A DNA stretch of 64,000 nt. It comes from Termitomyces sp. T153. Its lineage: Eukaryota; Basidiomycota; Agaricomycetes; Agaricales; Lyophyllaceae. Both the position numbers and the translations under genes were made by a program. Within the stretch, counting starts at the first letter, position 1; every line of letters begins with the position of its first letter. Location of the stretch: the NCBI GenBank assembly GCA_018296165.2, contig JACKQL020000052.1, forward strand, positions 124,001 through 188,000, given 5' to 3'. Of this stretch, positions 22,880 to 35,320 are shown piece by piece. The notes beneath the pieces are model-generated. The model saw nothing but the letters and a program-made list of their open reading frames with translations. It was not told the DNA's origin and did not search any database.

Positions 22880-24498
22880 CTACAAATCATGCTAGCCCTA
22901 CTAGAAGAATACCTCTATGCAGAAACCACCCTGCAAGAACAAGAAAAAACAGAGGAACAAATCCTACATAAAGTAGTTCCCCTAGAATATCATGAATTTG
23001 CTAATGTATTCTCTGAAGGGAGTGCAAAAGAACTTCCTCTGCACTGCTTCTACAATTACAAAATTGACCTTGAAGAAAGCACCTCACTCCCATTTGGCAA
23101 AATCTACAACATGTCCAAGATTGAACTCCAGGCCCTGAAGGATTACCTCAACAACATGCTTGGCAAAGATTTCATATGCCCATTGATCTCCACTGCCAGC
23201 ACTCCAGTCCTGTTCACTAAGAAGGATGGGTCTCTCTGACTTTGTGTTGATTACCAGGGATTCAATAAAGTTACCAAAAAGAACCAGTATCTCCTCTCCC
23301 TGATTGGAGACTTTGTTGACCACCTCTACAGTGCCAAGATCTACACAAAAATAAACCTCTGCTCTAGCTACAACAACATCTGGATTGCTCTGGAGCATGA
23401 ATGGAAGGCTGCTTTCCACATCTGCTATGGCCTTTTTGAGTATCTAGTGATGCCTTTCAGAATGACTAACTCCCCTGCCACTTTCCAGTATTTCACAAAC
23501 AACATCTTTCCATGACATGAACAACATCTTTGTTATTGTGTATCTAGATGACATTCTGATCTACTCAACTCATTAGAGAAACATCTGGAGCATGTCCACT
23601 ACATTCTAGAATGACTCTAGGAATACCACCTTTATGCCAAATCCAAGAAATGCTCTTTTAACACTATAGAGATTGAATATCTCAGAGTTATCATCACTCC
23701 TAATGGCATATGCATGGACTCTGCCAAGATTGAAGCCATATTCAACTGGCCCCTGCTCCAGAACATCAAGGAGGTACAGTCATTCCTGGGGTTTGCTAAC
23801 TTTTATTGCCAATTCATTGACAACTACTCTGTAATCACCAAACCTCTCATGCAGAAGGACACTCCTTGGGACTGCGACAGCAAGTGCCAAAGCATATTCA
23901 CTCTTCTCAAGAAAGCCTTCACCTTCACCTTGGTCCTCCACCATTTTGACTCCTCTCTACCAATAATCCTTGAGTGTGATACCTCTGACTATGCCATTGC
24001 CAGAATACTCTCCCAGTCAGATTCCAGAGGCAAGGATCTCTGCCCTGTTGCCTTCTGCACCCACTCAATGATCCCTGTGGAGCTCAACTACAATATTTAT
24101 AACAAAGAACTCCTTGCCATTGTTGAAGCCTTCTGCCAGTGGAGGGCCTACTTCAAGGAATCTCCACATCACATCCAAGTCTACTCCAACTACAACAACC
24201 TACAATACTTCATGACCACAAAACAGCTCAGCCACTGCCAAGCTTATTGGTCCAAAACCCTCTCAGAGTACAACTTCATCATCCACTATTGCCCCAGACA
24301 ACTTGGCACAAAGCCTGACACCCTCACTTGGGGCCTGACATGTACCCAAAAAAATCATTTGAGGCTGAGCAGAATGTGTTCAACCATCAAGTGGTAATCA
24401 CCCCTGAGCATTTGCATGTCATGCTGATTATGAATGAAGAAAGGATCCTCCACCAAATCAGAAATGCACCTCCAGATTTCTTTTTCATCCAGCATAAC
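22880..24498 (+). pseudogene. E1 reverse transcriptase and RNase H
   Basis: The RT N-terminus lies in a 150-codon frame ending at 23239 (EYHEFANVFSEGSAKELP; later PVLFTKKDGSL). The catalytic box VYLDDILIYST is near 23535-23570. The thumb and RNase H lie in an open frame 23714-24397: IFNWPLLQNIKEVQSFLGFANF, then ECDTSDYAIARILSQ, and the RNase H end LGTKPDTLT. The pre-integrase linker is cut at 24498 by E3. Numerous stops between the blocks show it is dead. Confidence 0.83.
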
Positions 24499-24938
24499 TG
24501 TAAGAGTGACCTCTAGAGGCTGGGGCTCAATCACACAGCTGGCAAAGGGAAATCCAAAGTCTATTCAGTACTGTACAGTGTCTACTGAGATAACTACTCA
24601 CCTGGCAAAGGGAAATCCAGAGAGAACAAGTCTGGGGATTCCCTAGGCCAGGTGTGATGCTTTAGAGGCTTCAGAAGCATGAGAAACAACTGTACAGTAT
24701 GACAGAGAAAAAAGACACAAGTGATGTGTCAGCAATTGGTCAGCAGTTACATAAGCCAGTGGCAGTGTCAAAGGGCCACACTTGTCTGAATTATTGACAG
24801 AGAACTAGTGCAGCCTGAGGGCTGAAACTAGGACCAATAAATAGGGAAAAGGAAGGAGAATAAAGGAAAACTATAACAGAGTAAACCTGACCAGAACTGG
24901 AGGAGGAGAAGGGGAAACAAGTGAGACATCCCCTGACA
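24499..24938 (-). repeat. E3 3' LTR
   Basis: TGTAAGAGTGACC...CATCCCCTGACA, 440 bp, the pair of 31447-31886. It is adjacent to a pyrimidine-rich run (TCACCTCCCCTC) that on the minus strand forms the polypurine tract. Confidence 0.95.
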
Positions 24939-25027
24939 TCACCTCCCCTCTAAGATGCAGCACCTTGATGCACTGGGTAGAAGAAGTCACAAATTGCCTG
25001 GTCAGCTGGTGAAATAGAGTAGATGCC

Positions 25028-26281
25028 TCAAATTGCTTTGGGGGCATTGGGATGCCTATAGTAGAAGTCCCGGACCAAGCCTGGTGCATGAACATTAGCC
25101 TGTGGTTCCCAAGAGATGTCCTCAATGCCATATCCTTTCCATTTCACCTTGAACTGCAACTTCCCTTGAAATACCCTGCTGTCCAAGATTTCCTCCACCT
25201 CATACTCTTCCTCATTATTGACCAGAACTGGTGGTGGGGGTGGCTTAGGGTGACAGCCTGGGATTGGATCCTCTGGAGCTGGAAACATCTTAACCACATT
25301 GAAGACTGAATGCAGTTGGCGCAGGCCTGCTGGGAGTTTAAATAGGTATGCCAAAGGCCCTACCTTCTTCTCCACCATGAAGGGGCCTAGATGATGATGT
25401 GACAGCTTCAGGGATGGCCTTGTTGTCTTAATGTCTGAGCTATCCAAGTACACATGGTCCCCAGGCTTGTAAACTGGAGCAGGTGTCCGTCTGTGATCAT
25501 AGTACCGTGCCATGTCTTCCTTGGCCTTCACCAATGCAGCTTTTGCCTCCTCCTGTGCCCTTCTCATCTGGTTCACAAACTTGTTGATGGAATTGTTCTC
25601 TGAGGGGTGTGCCTGAGGTTCAAATCCCATGCGAGGGTGCCTGCCAGTGTCCAGGAAGAATGGAGTTATCTGTGTGGAAGAGTGAATGTGGTTGTTGTAT
25701 TGGAATTCTGCATCTGGCAGCAGCTCATCCCAGTCATCCTGCCTCTCATTACAAAACAGGCAGAGATACTGTTCTAGTTCCTGGTTAACATGTTCTGTCT
25801 GCCTGTCTGACTGAGGGTGATAGGCTGTGGTGGTATGGAGCTTTATGCCTAGTAGGCGATACAGTTCTTGAGTGAATTCTGCTACAAACTGGGGGCCCCG
25901 GTCTGAGACATACCCATCTGATAGACCATGGAGTTTCCAGACATTCTTATGGTATAGGCTGGCTGCTCCCAAGGCAGAGCATGTGGTGTGAGTAGGTATG
26001 AAGTGAGCCTGTTTGCCATAGAGGTCCACCACCACCATCATGGCATTGTACTCATGAGCATCTGGAAGCTCCACAATGAAATCCACTGATGCAACACTTC
26101 AGCGAGTGGCTGGAATAGGAAGTGGGTAGAGCTGGCCCATAGGTGCTTGGTGGCAAGGTTTTGTGTGGAGACAGAGGTCGCAGGTGCTAGTGTAGGTGCC
26201 TACATATTGGGAGATCTGTGGCCACCAATAATTCTGGGATACTAGCTCTAGTGTCTTCCACCTTCCAGGATGTCTAGCCAC
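25028..26281 (-). CDS. E3 integrase with C-terminal chromodomain
   Basis: An open frame of 352 codons (26086 to 25028) follows a zinc-binding segment read at 26099-26281 (WWPQISQYVGTYTSTCDLC, the C-x2-C of the HHCC finger). The catalytic core has D in FIVELP context, D in GYVSDRGPQF and E in VNQELEQYL (D,D35E). A GPF/Y module (HHHLGPFMVEKKVGPLAYLF) comes next. The chromodomain YEVEEILDSRVFQGKLQF...KWKGYGIEDISWEP closes the protein. This is the best preserved gene of any element here. Host insertion of the DNA copy, with chromatin targeting, is the expected role. A TGA separates it from the upstream part of Pol. Confidence 0.9.
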
Positions 26282-26289
26282 TCAAGAGT

Positions 26290-28403
26290 CATGATGTTGT
26301 TCTACAATGCACCAATGAAGTTCTGGAATGTTAGGCACATAAATGCATCCTCTGAAGGTCAGCAGCCCATCCTGAAGACCCCACTCATCTGCATGCACTG
26401 ACTTGACTCCACTTGCATGTCGAGCTTGTAGGGCCTGTGCAACCTGGGCAACTGCATCTTCCTGTGCACTCTCCTAGTTCCCTTGTCTGATGTCCCTAAG
26501 GATGTTTGCCTCATCTCCCTGAGCCACAATCCCTTCTAGTGTGCGGATGGCAAAGAGCTCTGGCTTGAGGAGGACAATGTTGTCATTATCTCTCACTTCA
26601 GTGCCATGGTCCGCCCACTTGGACAGTGCATCTGGTTTGCCCATGCTCCATCCTGGTTTGTGGTGCAGTGAGAAGTCAAAGTTGGCCAGATACAGAGACC
26701 ACCGTGCTTGACATCGATTGAGTTTCTTAGCAGAACGGAAGTACTCCAGGTTCTTATGGTCTGTCCAGACTTCAAACTTATGCCATGCACTCTCAAGAAA
26801 ATGTCACCATTCTTCAAAGGACCAAATAATTGCCAGCATCTCCTTGTCATGGATTTCATAGTTCCATTCCACTGCATTAAGGCTCTTGGAGTAGAAGGCT
26901 ACTGGGTGCCATTTGCCATCCTCTTTTGACTGCTGGGAGAGGACTGACCCTGTAGCAAAGTCTGAGCTATCTGCTTCCACACAGAATAGAGAGTCATTGT
27001 CAGGGAACAGGAGGACTGGCTTTGAGGTCATGGATTGCTTGAGAGTGTTGAAAGCAGCTTGCTGTGGGGGCTCCCACTGCCATGCAGTATCCTTAACTGT
27101 GAGATCAAAGAGAGGTTGTGCATGGTGGGAGAAATCCTGTATGAACCTCTGATAGAAATTGATGAACCCAAGAAAGGCCTGAACTTCCTTTTCATTCCTT
27201 GGCTCAGGCCACTCTGCTACCCCTGCCACTTTAATGGGGTCCATCTTGGTGGTTCCATGTGAAATGATCAAACCCAGGTATTCCACTTTTGTATGTTCAA
27301 ACTCACACTTCTCAGGCTTTAAATAGAGCTGGTGTTGGTGGAGGTGTTCCAAGACCATGTGTGTGACCTGGTAGTGCTCCTCCCGAGTTCTTGTATAGAT
27401 GAGGATATCGTCAAGATACACGCAGACAACACCTTCCACAATCAGATCACAGAAAATGTCATTCATCATAGTCTGAAAGGTGGCTGGGCTATTGGTGAGA
27501 CCAAAGAACATTACCAGAGGTTCAAAAAGGATTAGTTTGGAATGCTGCCTTCCACTCATCCCCTTCTTTGATGCGTACATTGTTGTAGCCCCAGTGGACA
27601 TCCAACTTAGTGAAATAGTATGCACCTCAAAGGTTGTTGACAAGTTCTGAGATGAGTGGCAAAGGATAGTGGTTCTTCACTGTCATCACATTCAGGACAT
27701 GATAATCCTGAACTAGATGAAGAGACCCATCCTTCTTCTTAATAAAGAAGACTGGGGAGGCCATTGGAGACTTGGAGGGTCATATTCATCCTGAGCTAAG
27801 ATTTTCCTGCAGGAAAGTGTCCAGCTCATCCTGTTCATGGGGTGCAAGTGGATAGATGTTGCAACTGGAGGGCTCTGCATCTGGTATCAGCTCAATCGCA
27901 TGATCCCACTGCTTATGCTCTAGGAGTGAATCAAAGGAGGCCTTGGAGAATACATCCTCAAAGTCATGGAGGTGATTGGGAACAGTGCTAGGGAAAGGCT
28001 TGAGTTGTGAATTTGCCGCAAATGCCTCAGCCAAATGCTGAGAAGTTGTCTGACTGGCCCAAATCTCTGCCACTGCAGGAGAGAGGCAGAGGGTTGTAGC
28101 ATAGATCCTATCACCCACCTCTATATTCTCATCCGGGGACTCTGCATCTGGAGTGTGGGTCCATTCTCCTCTTTCTTCTTCTTCCTCTGGAGATTCACAC
28201 CCAACACCTTGGACATCCTCATAAAGGGCCTCTCTATAAGGGAATGCCAGAGGGGGGGGACTCAGGAGGTCAAGATCAGCATATGGAAGATGCCCTGCAC
28301 AACAGGCATGCACAGCAGCATGCTCACAAACTTTGGCTCTCTGCTCTATATGGGCTTCTTCTGCACAAGTAACACAGCAACGTGGGCAACGACTCATCTT
28401 CAC
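26290..28403 (-). pseudogene. E3 reverse transcriptase and RNase H
   Basis: A frame at 27786-28403 carries the Cys-rich linker (MSRCPRCCVTC) and the RT N-terminus (HDFEDVFSKASFDSLLEHKQ). Then come [13 protein letters not shown] and [12 protein letters not shown] with a couple of stops. After a one-base shift near 27535, a 279-codon frame (26804-27643) gives VCVYLDDILIYT, the connection FLGFINFYQRFIQDFSHHA and RNase H ADSSDFATGSVLSQQSKEDG. The RNase H end is near 26593-26720 (KKLNRCQARWSLYLANFDF). All catalytic boxes are kept. Only a few stops and one shift inactivate it. Confidence 0.88.
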
Positions 28404-28462
28404 CTCACCCTTAGTCCAGTCAATCTCTGGATTGTGTTCATGTAGCTAGGTGAACCCAAAGA

Positions 28463-30011
28463 TCATGTCTTGCTTTCCCAAACTAGTGATGGCAAAAGCA
28501 GCTTGCTCTGAGTGGTCTTGGTAGCGGAGGACCAGGTCCACCACAAAGCAAATAGAGCCAGCTTCATTGAGCATGCCATCAACATTGTATACAGAGATAG
28601 GACAAGAAAGGGGCGAGTGGTCAGGCAGTGTTGTTGCACAAAGTCAGTGTCAAGGAAGAGGCCTGTTGCACCACTGTCAAGGAGGGCAACCACACTTTAG
28701 ATCTGCTGGGTGTCCATTGATGTGCTCCTATGCCACCTAGTGCTGTGCAGGAAACCTAAAAAGAGGACCTAACACTAGTCACTAGATAGGGTAGCTGGCA
28801 GTAGGAAGTTAATAGTTGAGGGCAAGTCAGTAACCATCCCAGAGAACTAGAGCGAGAGTTACATTGTGGAGTAAAGTTGATAGGAGTTGCTATTGCTAGC
28901 AGAAGTCGCTCATGACAAGCAGGAAAGAAAAAGGGGTAAAGACCAGTAACGTTGCTAAGACAGAATGCCCTTCTAAGTAAACTGGTCGCTAGCTATAGTC
29001 GCTAGCATTGTTAAGTTGGATTAACTAAAAATAGGCACCCACAGTTGGTACCACACTAAGTCAAGGTCAAAGTCGAGGAGGCTTATTGCTAAGCCTGGGT
29101 CGAAGGCGATAAAAAGAGCAAATGAGGCAAAGTGGAATCTCCTGCTAGTAGGGCTCAAAGATAGCAGTTCTCTGATTGTTCTTGCTTATCTAGTGTCTAT
29201 GTACAGTTAGTATTTATACGTTTCAAAGTATAGTATGGGAAAGTAAACAAATAGGCACCACTAGCAATGGCGTCTATCACTATGTTTAGAGTGCATACGA
29301 GGCATCAGTCTGTAACTAAGTGAAAAATCATAGGCGAAGTCTTGGTGGCACCTAATTGTGAATGAAACCAAAAAGTAACGAATCCAATGTCAATACCTGA
29401 AGCATAGACGCCATTCAAGTATGTTGGTAAGCTCGGCAAAAGAAATGACAGTAAAAGGTACATGTCTGATAATTTGTCCATATATAGTAAGGGAATGCCG
29501 TTTCATTGCTAGGGTTGCTAGGGTCACTAATAATCGTCACTAGGGAGGGTCTAGGCCTTGATGGTTTAGGCCCAGGTTCCAGACTCCATGTGATGTTTCT
29601 CGTGATCAGTAAGTCTTGCAGTCACTAAAGTCTTGTGTGCTGAGTGTTGTGACTTGTGTTGGATTCAAGGTAGTCAGCTGCCACTAAGTCCGAAATGCCA
29701 AAAAATAGTGCTCAGCAATAACTGGGGCTCATCACCATTGTCTCAATCTCCACCTGTAGCTTTAGGGAGTTGGTAGAAGGGGTGGAAGCAACAACATAAT
29801 GGTGGGGAAGATGGTGTTCCCATGCAGGAATGCAAGGGCATGTGCTGGGGAGTGTATTTCTGGCTGAGACTTTAGCTGGAGGGGAAGTTTGTATGTCTGA
29901 GGAGGGGCTTATTGCTTCAGGCATAGTATCAACAATGGCAATGGATATATTTGATTCTATGGACAGGGGAGCGAAATGATTAGTACTGGGCAATGGGGGC
30001 ATACTGGTCAT
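28463..30011 (-). pseudogene. E3 protease region split by S-B
   Basis: The upstream part (29739-30011) reads TNSLKLQVEIETM. The downstream part (28463-28713) reads DTQQ then VVALLDSGATGLFLDTDF, with the DSGAT box intact. The S-B element lies between them. Joining the two across S-B restores the IETMDTQQ order seen uninterrupted in E2 (IETMDTQQTHEV). One extra frame change follows near 28600. Confidence 0.85.
28718..29734 (-). mobile_element. S-B: second solo LTR-like S element
   Basis: A 1017-bp copy of the S element in reverse orientation to S-A (plus strand TGATGTGCTCC...GGGGCTCATCA). It is flanked by CCAT at 28714-28717 and 29735-29738, and it interrupts E3's protease. It matches both halves of S-A. 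It carries the empty site for the KH-TRIM insertion near 29390 (GACGCC on plus). It retains more CpG than S-A. Confidence 0.82.
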
Positions 30012-30022
30012 CCATTGCCCTT

Positions 30023-31330
30023 TTAAAAATCCTCAGACTCTGTAGGAACTTCCTTCAATCTATTGGCCACTTCCTCAGGATGGACAGCTATAGGTGCATC
30101 TGGAGAGGGAGTTCCTGTAGCATCCCAGGCTGCAAGGAGTTGGATGAGCAGCTCTTCTTGCTCTGATGCTGACAAGTAGCAAACTTCTAGCCCTTGAGGA
30201 CAGTAAGAGGCAAAATGACCTGCCTTCCCACAGCGTCGACACAGCAAGGGGGTGGTGGACCGCTGTCCAGAAGCATCAACATCTATTGGGACTCCTTGGG
30301 GTAAGGAGCACAGGGGAGCAGCATGAGGCATGAAGGAAGGAGCTGCACCTGGTCATGAGGATGCTGGTGCAGGTACAGAAGAGAGAGCTTGGGGGGTGAA
30401 CCCTCCATGAGAAAAAGGGAAGGTTGGGGGTTGCATCTGCTGCAGCTCATGTTGCAGTTCCATGAGCTGCCACTGCTCACGTGCCACCTTGTACCAGGTA
30501 TCGACCTGCTCATCATCTGGGCACCCTTGTGCCATGCTGTCTATATGATCCCTGAGAGAGGGGTGGAGTCCATCACAGAAGGTTAGGCAGAGTTGTAGAC
30601 CATGCGGATATCCAGCCTGTTCAACTAAGGCACAAAAGGAGTCAATGTACTCATCAAGTGACTGCTTTCCTTGACCATACTGAGTTTGGTCTCGAAGGGA
30701 AAGCACTGCAGTTTTGGCTGGGTCAAGGGGGAAGAACTCTGCTCAGAACTCCTTCTCAAACTCTGTCCAGCTAGAGAAACTCTCCACTCCTCCTGGGCAT
30801 CAGAAGATATGCAGTGCATAAGTTGAGGCTAGACCAGCCTTCATGTAGGAGAGGACCCAGGCAATTTTCAAGGTGTCTGAGGTAAAGGCTTCACCACTCA
30901 GCTGGATATATGTAATGCAGGACTGGAGGAAACATTCTCCAGCCTTACGATCTCCATCATATACATCAGGGAGTGCGGGACAAGGGAGTTTGGAATGAGG
31001 AGCTGAAAGGCCTAAGCCAGATGCAGATGCAAACTGTTCTGCAGCAGCTGGAGCCAGCAAGCCTGAGCTAGGTGCAGAGACAAACTGTTCTGCATCTGCT
31101 GGGGGCATCAAAGGAGTGGTAGGAGCAAGGGGGAGATGTTCCAGAAGGGCTTGTAGAGAAAGGGACACTGCTTCAGTAGTTTGATGGAGTCCAGTGAGTT
31201 TAGCCATGTGGGAAGTAAGGGAGGCTTGGGTAAGTTGAACCTGTGTTTCTGGGGACAGTAAATGACTCCAGGCATCATCCTGGGGGCTTGAAGTGTCAGG
31301 GAGAGGTGCTGGAGGGGTTGGCTGGGTCAT
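30023..31330 (-). pseudogene. E3 gag with CCHC zinc knuckle
   Basis: One continuous minus-strand frame of about 435 codons starts at MTQPTPPAPLPDTSS. It has an N-terminal region with Pro/Ala-rich repeats, a capsid domain (LPDVYDGDRKAGECFLQSC to DQTQYGQGKQSLDEYIDSF) and a knuckle CRRCGKAGHFASYC (about 30200-30250). It ends at the TAG after PTESEDF. Three in-frame TGA codons (near 30797, 30745 and 30351) each stand where CGA (Arg) fits, as expected from deamination at CpG. It assembles the particle in live relatives. Confidence 0.9.
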
Positions 31331-31446
31331 AGGAAGAGCACAGGGGCACTAAGACACTGGTAGGAGAGAGACTTTTTGAGGAACCAAGTAGAAGCTCAAG
31401 TAACCAAAAAGGGGGCTCCCAGACCAAATCTGGAGACTTGTTCTGC

Positions 31447-31886
31447 TGTAAGGGTGATCTCTGGAGGCTGGGGCTCAATCACACAGCTGGCAAAGGGAAA
31501 TCCAAAGTCTATTCAGTACTGTACAGTGTCTACTGAGATAACTACTCACCTGGCAAAGGGAAATCCAAAGAGAACAAGTCTAGGGATTCCCTAGGCCAGG
31601 TGTGATGCTTCAGAGGCTTCAGAAGCATGAGAAACAACTGTACAGTATGACAGAGAAAAAAGACACAAGTGATGTGTCAGCAATTGGTCAGCAGTTACAT
31701 AAGCCAGTGGCAGTGTCAAAGGGCCATACTTGTCTGAATTATTGACAGAGAACTGGTGCAGCCTGAGGGCTGAAACTAGAACCAATAGATAGGGAAAAGG
31801 AAGGAGAATAAAGGAAAACTATAACAGAGCAAATCTGACCAGAACTGGAGGAGGAGAAGGGGAAACAAGTGAGACATCCCCTGACA
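31447..31886 (-). repeat. E3 5' LTR
   Basis: TGTAAGGGTGATC...CCCTGACA, 440 bp. AGAACAAGTCT at 31571-31581 (transcript-start side, read on minus) pairs with the PBS at 31434-31444. It differs from the 3' LTR at 12 sites, all transitions. Confidence 0.95.
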
Positions 31887-31891
31887 ATAAC

Positions 31892-33500
31892 TCCCATAAC
31901 AACTCCACCAACAAGTCAACTACTAACAATCCCTTCATGCTATCCCCAGACCACTGCCTTTTACTTCAGAGTGGACAAATCTATGCTCCAGACCACAAGT
32001 CCATTCCCCTCAACATCCTCTAGCAACACCACAATCACAAACTCTGAGAATATCTAGGGATTTGTAAGACTCTACAACTCATATGCAGAACTTACTTTTG
32101 GCCAGGAATAAAGAAGGACATCATATAATATATGAGAGCCTGCAAACTGTGCCTCTGGGCTAATGTACTCTGCCACCACCCTCATGGCTTGCTGAAGCCC
32201 CTCCCCATTGGCTACCACTCCTAGTCCTCAATATTGATGGACCATATTGTCAAGCTCCCCAACTCTGGAGGCTTCAATACAATCCTTATAGTCATCTGCT
32301 ACCTCACTAAGCAAGCCCTCTTCATCTCCTGCCACACCAGCAACAATGCTCCAGAGTTTGCCAAATTATTCCTTAAACATGTCTTCTCCAAGCACAGACT
32401 CCTGGACGACATTGTCTCTGACCACAGCCCACTATTTGTCTCCTGCTTCTGGCAGTTGTTATGCAAGGCCCTTGAAATTAAGATCAACCTATTGACTGCC
32501 TATCATCCAGAGACTGATGAGCAAATAGAACAAGTACACCAGATGTTGGAACAGTATTTCTACCTCTATGTTAACTATCTACAGAACAACTGGTATGCAG
32601 AACTCCCTCTTGCCAAATTTACTTACAATAACATGCCTCACTCTGCCACCAGAGTTTTCTCCTTCTATGCCAATAAGGGCTACAACCCCCAGCTCACCCT
32701 ATTCCTCAAGGATATTCTTTTCCATGTCACCTACAAAGTCACTAAAGATCTCCAATCCCTCTATTAGTTTCTTCAGGATGAAATAAACACCACCAACCAA
32801 GCTTACTCCAAACATGCTGATGCCCAATGCAATTCCACTCCTGACTGGTTCCCTAGCACTCTGGTCTGGCTTGATTGACAAAACCTCAAGACTCAGAAGC
32901 CCTCCATCAAGCTCAACTACAAGCAACTCAGTCTCTTCAAGATCCTCTGGAAGGTCTCAACACATGCCTACAAACTTGATCAACTGAAGGGCCTCCATCC
33001 CATCTTCCATGTCCACCTCCTTGAAGAATATACTCCAGACTCCTTCTCCAAACAGCCCCAGCCAATTACTTGCAGTTAACAAGATTTCCAATCAGGGGAA
33101 GTGGATACTGGTTCTGTTGAGGACTTTGTTAAATCTCTGGTAGTCAGCATGGAGTCAGAGAGACCATTTAATTCTCTTGGCAGCAGAGTTGTAACTCCAA
33201 TGGGTCCTGTCAAAGTCAAAGACAAATATCACTATGAGGTTGAACAAATCCTTGACTCTTGCCTTGTCTGCAATCAACTCCACTATCTGGTCCACTGAAA
33301 AGGCTATGGACCTGAGGACAACATTTGGGAGCCCTACAAAAACCTATTTGCAGCCTCCACTGAACTCTGGGACTTCTATTGATGGCACCCTACCAAGCCC
33401 TGGGACTCCTGGGACTAGTACATACAGATGGCACTAGTGGGTGTAACCCTCACCTCTGGATTCATAAGGGATTCAACTTCCATGAGTAACCCCTGCATGT
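31892..33500 (+). pseudogene. E1 integrase and chromodomain
   Basis: The reading of E1 Pol resumes directly after E3. The HHCC finger spans H..H at about 32030 and CKLC near 32140. The core is in an open frame 32234-32767: MMDHIVKLPNSGGFNTI (catalytic D), DDIVSDHSPLFV (second D; family form SDRG) and TDEQIEQVHQMLEQY (catalytic E). A chromodomain with YEVEQILDS and KGYGPEDNIWEPYKNL lies at about 33225-33400. Stops separate the parts. Homology to LARD1 begins just after the chromodomain. Confidence 0.82.
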
Positions 33501-33959
33501 TTTCATTTCCTTGTCCCCCTCACACAGTCTGAAAATTTACTTAATCAGGACAGAGGTTCAAGAAAGTTGTATGGACAAGCTACAAATACATGATGATACA
33601 AAAAAAGAGCAAACAGGCAGCACCAACATGGAAAGAACAAGAAAATAAAGTCTGGGGTCCCTCTACTCCCCCTCCCTCTCTAGAATCACCCCTGCAACCC
33701 TCCCAACCAGATCCACTTCCATCAGGGCCACCACTATTACTAAAACATCCGGTTGCCCAGGTAAAGGCTCTCTGACATTAGTTGCTACTTCCCACTAAGC
33801 TCTGGGGAGTTGCCATATTCCTCTGCTGGTGCCCTGCCAACAGTCTTCCCATTTGCCTGAGGCCTTGTCCCAGCTCCAGAGGCAAGTTGCCAGGCCTTTG
33901 CACTAGTCCATCCTATATCAATGCATGTGCCACCAACACTCCATCCAGGAGGATGTGAT

Positions 33960-35320
33960 AGGAGATGCTCCTAGACCCAATCTGTCAAGCTCACATGAGC
34001 AGGATTAGAGGAGGAAAAAACTCTATAGACTCATGCATCACCCTCCTACATGCTCAGGCCTTCTCATTGGCCAACTACTCCTTGTGCCACCTCTCTGCCT
34101 CCACCACTGCCTGGGACACCCCCACCTCTGGTGCCAGCTGCTGTACTCCCATCTCCACCTACACTTTCAGCTGCACTATCTGCTCCTGCAGCTCCTGGAG
34201 CTGCAACAGCCGCTCAGTGGCTGTCTATACAGCCATCTTCTGATTCCTCCATGCTACACCCTTGTCTCTATATACCACATTCCACTCTCTATGCATCCCA
34301 TCCCAATCTTTTCTGATCCTCCAGACCTCTTCCTCATGAGTTGCTAGTAATCTCTCCAACTTCTCCACTCAACAATGCAGAAAAATCTTGGAGACCAACC
34401 ACAACACCCCTGCAGACTGTTTGATTGGAGCCCTAGAGCCTGGGGAATATATCTGGGGGCTCAGAGGTCCTACCATCAACTCTTCACCTTGAGTCCACTG
34501 GCCCTGCCTCTGGCAATGGGAATGCCCTCTACTTGCCCTTGTTGCATGTCATGAGGGCTTCCTCCCTCTGTTTACCCCACAGAGGTCCAATCTTCACTGC
34601 TAATTGCCCTGTGCTGCCCCTGCCCTCTACTCCAGAACCCCAACCCAATATCTTGCTCCTCTACCCTTCTTTCAGTTGAGCTGCTGCCCACTCCTAGTCC
34701 CAACCCTGCTTTATAGCAATACAAGCAGCATGCCAACTTGTTGAGATGAGCATTTCTTATGCTATGATTAACATAAGAGACACACTAATGTGTCCCACCA
34801 CAACCCCAGTACTGGTGCCTTGAACTCACACTGCTCCTCTCATTAGGTGCAGAGAACACACTACAAGGTGAAGTTGGCTCAGACATGGGAAGATCTCACT
34901 AACCACTCACTAGGGCTGCTGTCTGGCACTATTTGAGAGTTGGAGGACCCCTTGCCCACTTAACCACTTCCACAAACTGCTCCTGTTACTGCTACTTGTG
35001 CAACTCTATGGGTCTCCAGAACTACTTGCACTACTTCAGGTCCAAGGCTGGGTCTTGACTGCAATGTGGGGGCTGACCCCACCACCAACTGTACTAGAGC
35101 TCCACCCCTAGACAAAGACCCTGACAGGCTTGCCACTGCTGCAGACAACTCTGTTCAAGCTCTGTCAGCAACTCCAGAGCATAAAAAGATTACACTCACA
35201 ACTATAGTATATTGACTGCATCCTCCTCTGATCTTAATGCCAGACATGCTCTTTCTGACAGCACTTATATGCCACTCATTGGTCTACTCAATCATTGCCC
35301 AACAGTGAGGGAGTTGGAGA
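33960..35320 (-). pseudogene. E1 antisense ORF relic, homologue of the LARD gene
   Basis: The minus strand here carries blocks in the same order as the LARD genes. An upstream block WHAACIAIKQGWD.EWAAAQL (about 34650-34735) matches LARD2's WAACIAAEQEWDEDWVQEQL. Further along, a coiled coil with LLQLQEL (about 34180-34220) lines up with the LARD coiled coil. Many stops are present. The position, between the chromodomain and the 3' LTR on the strand opposite the LTR promoter, is the same in all three elements. Confidence 0.6.

Larger units (their letters stand above)
24499..31886 (-). mobile_element. E3: Gypsy chromovirus, the youngest full-length autonomous-type copy
   Basis: A 7388-bp element with 440-bp LTRs (24499-24938, 31447-31886) and a perfect ATAAC duplication (24494-24498, 31887-31891). 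Its LTRs differ at 12 positions, all transitions (2.7%). The minus-strand order is gag, protease, RT, RNase H, integrase, chromodomain. It is cut in the protease by S-B. Gag is one frame with three in-frame TGA codons. The integrase-chromodomain frame is intact. It belongs to the same broad family as E2 and E4 but has a different LTR. Confidence 0.95.
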
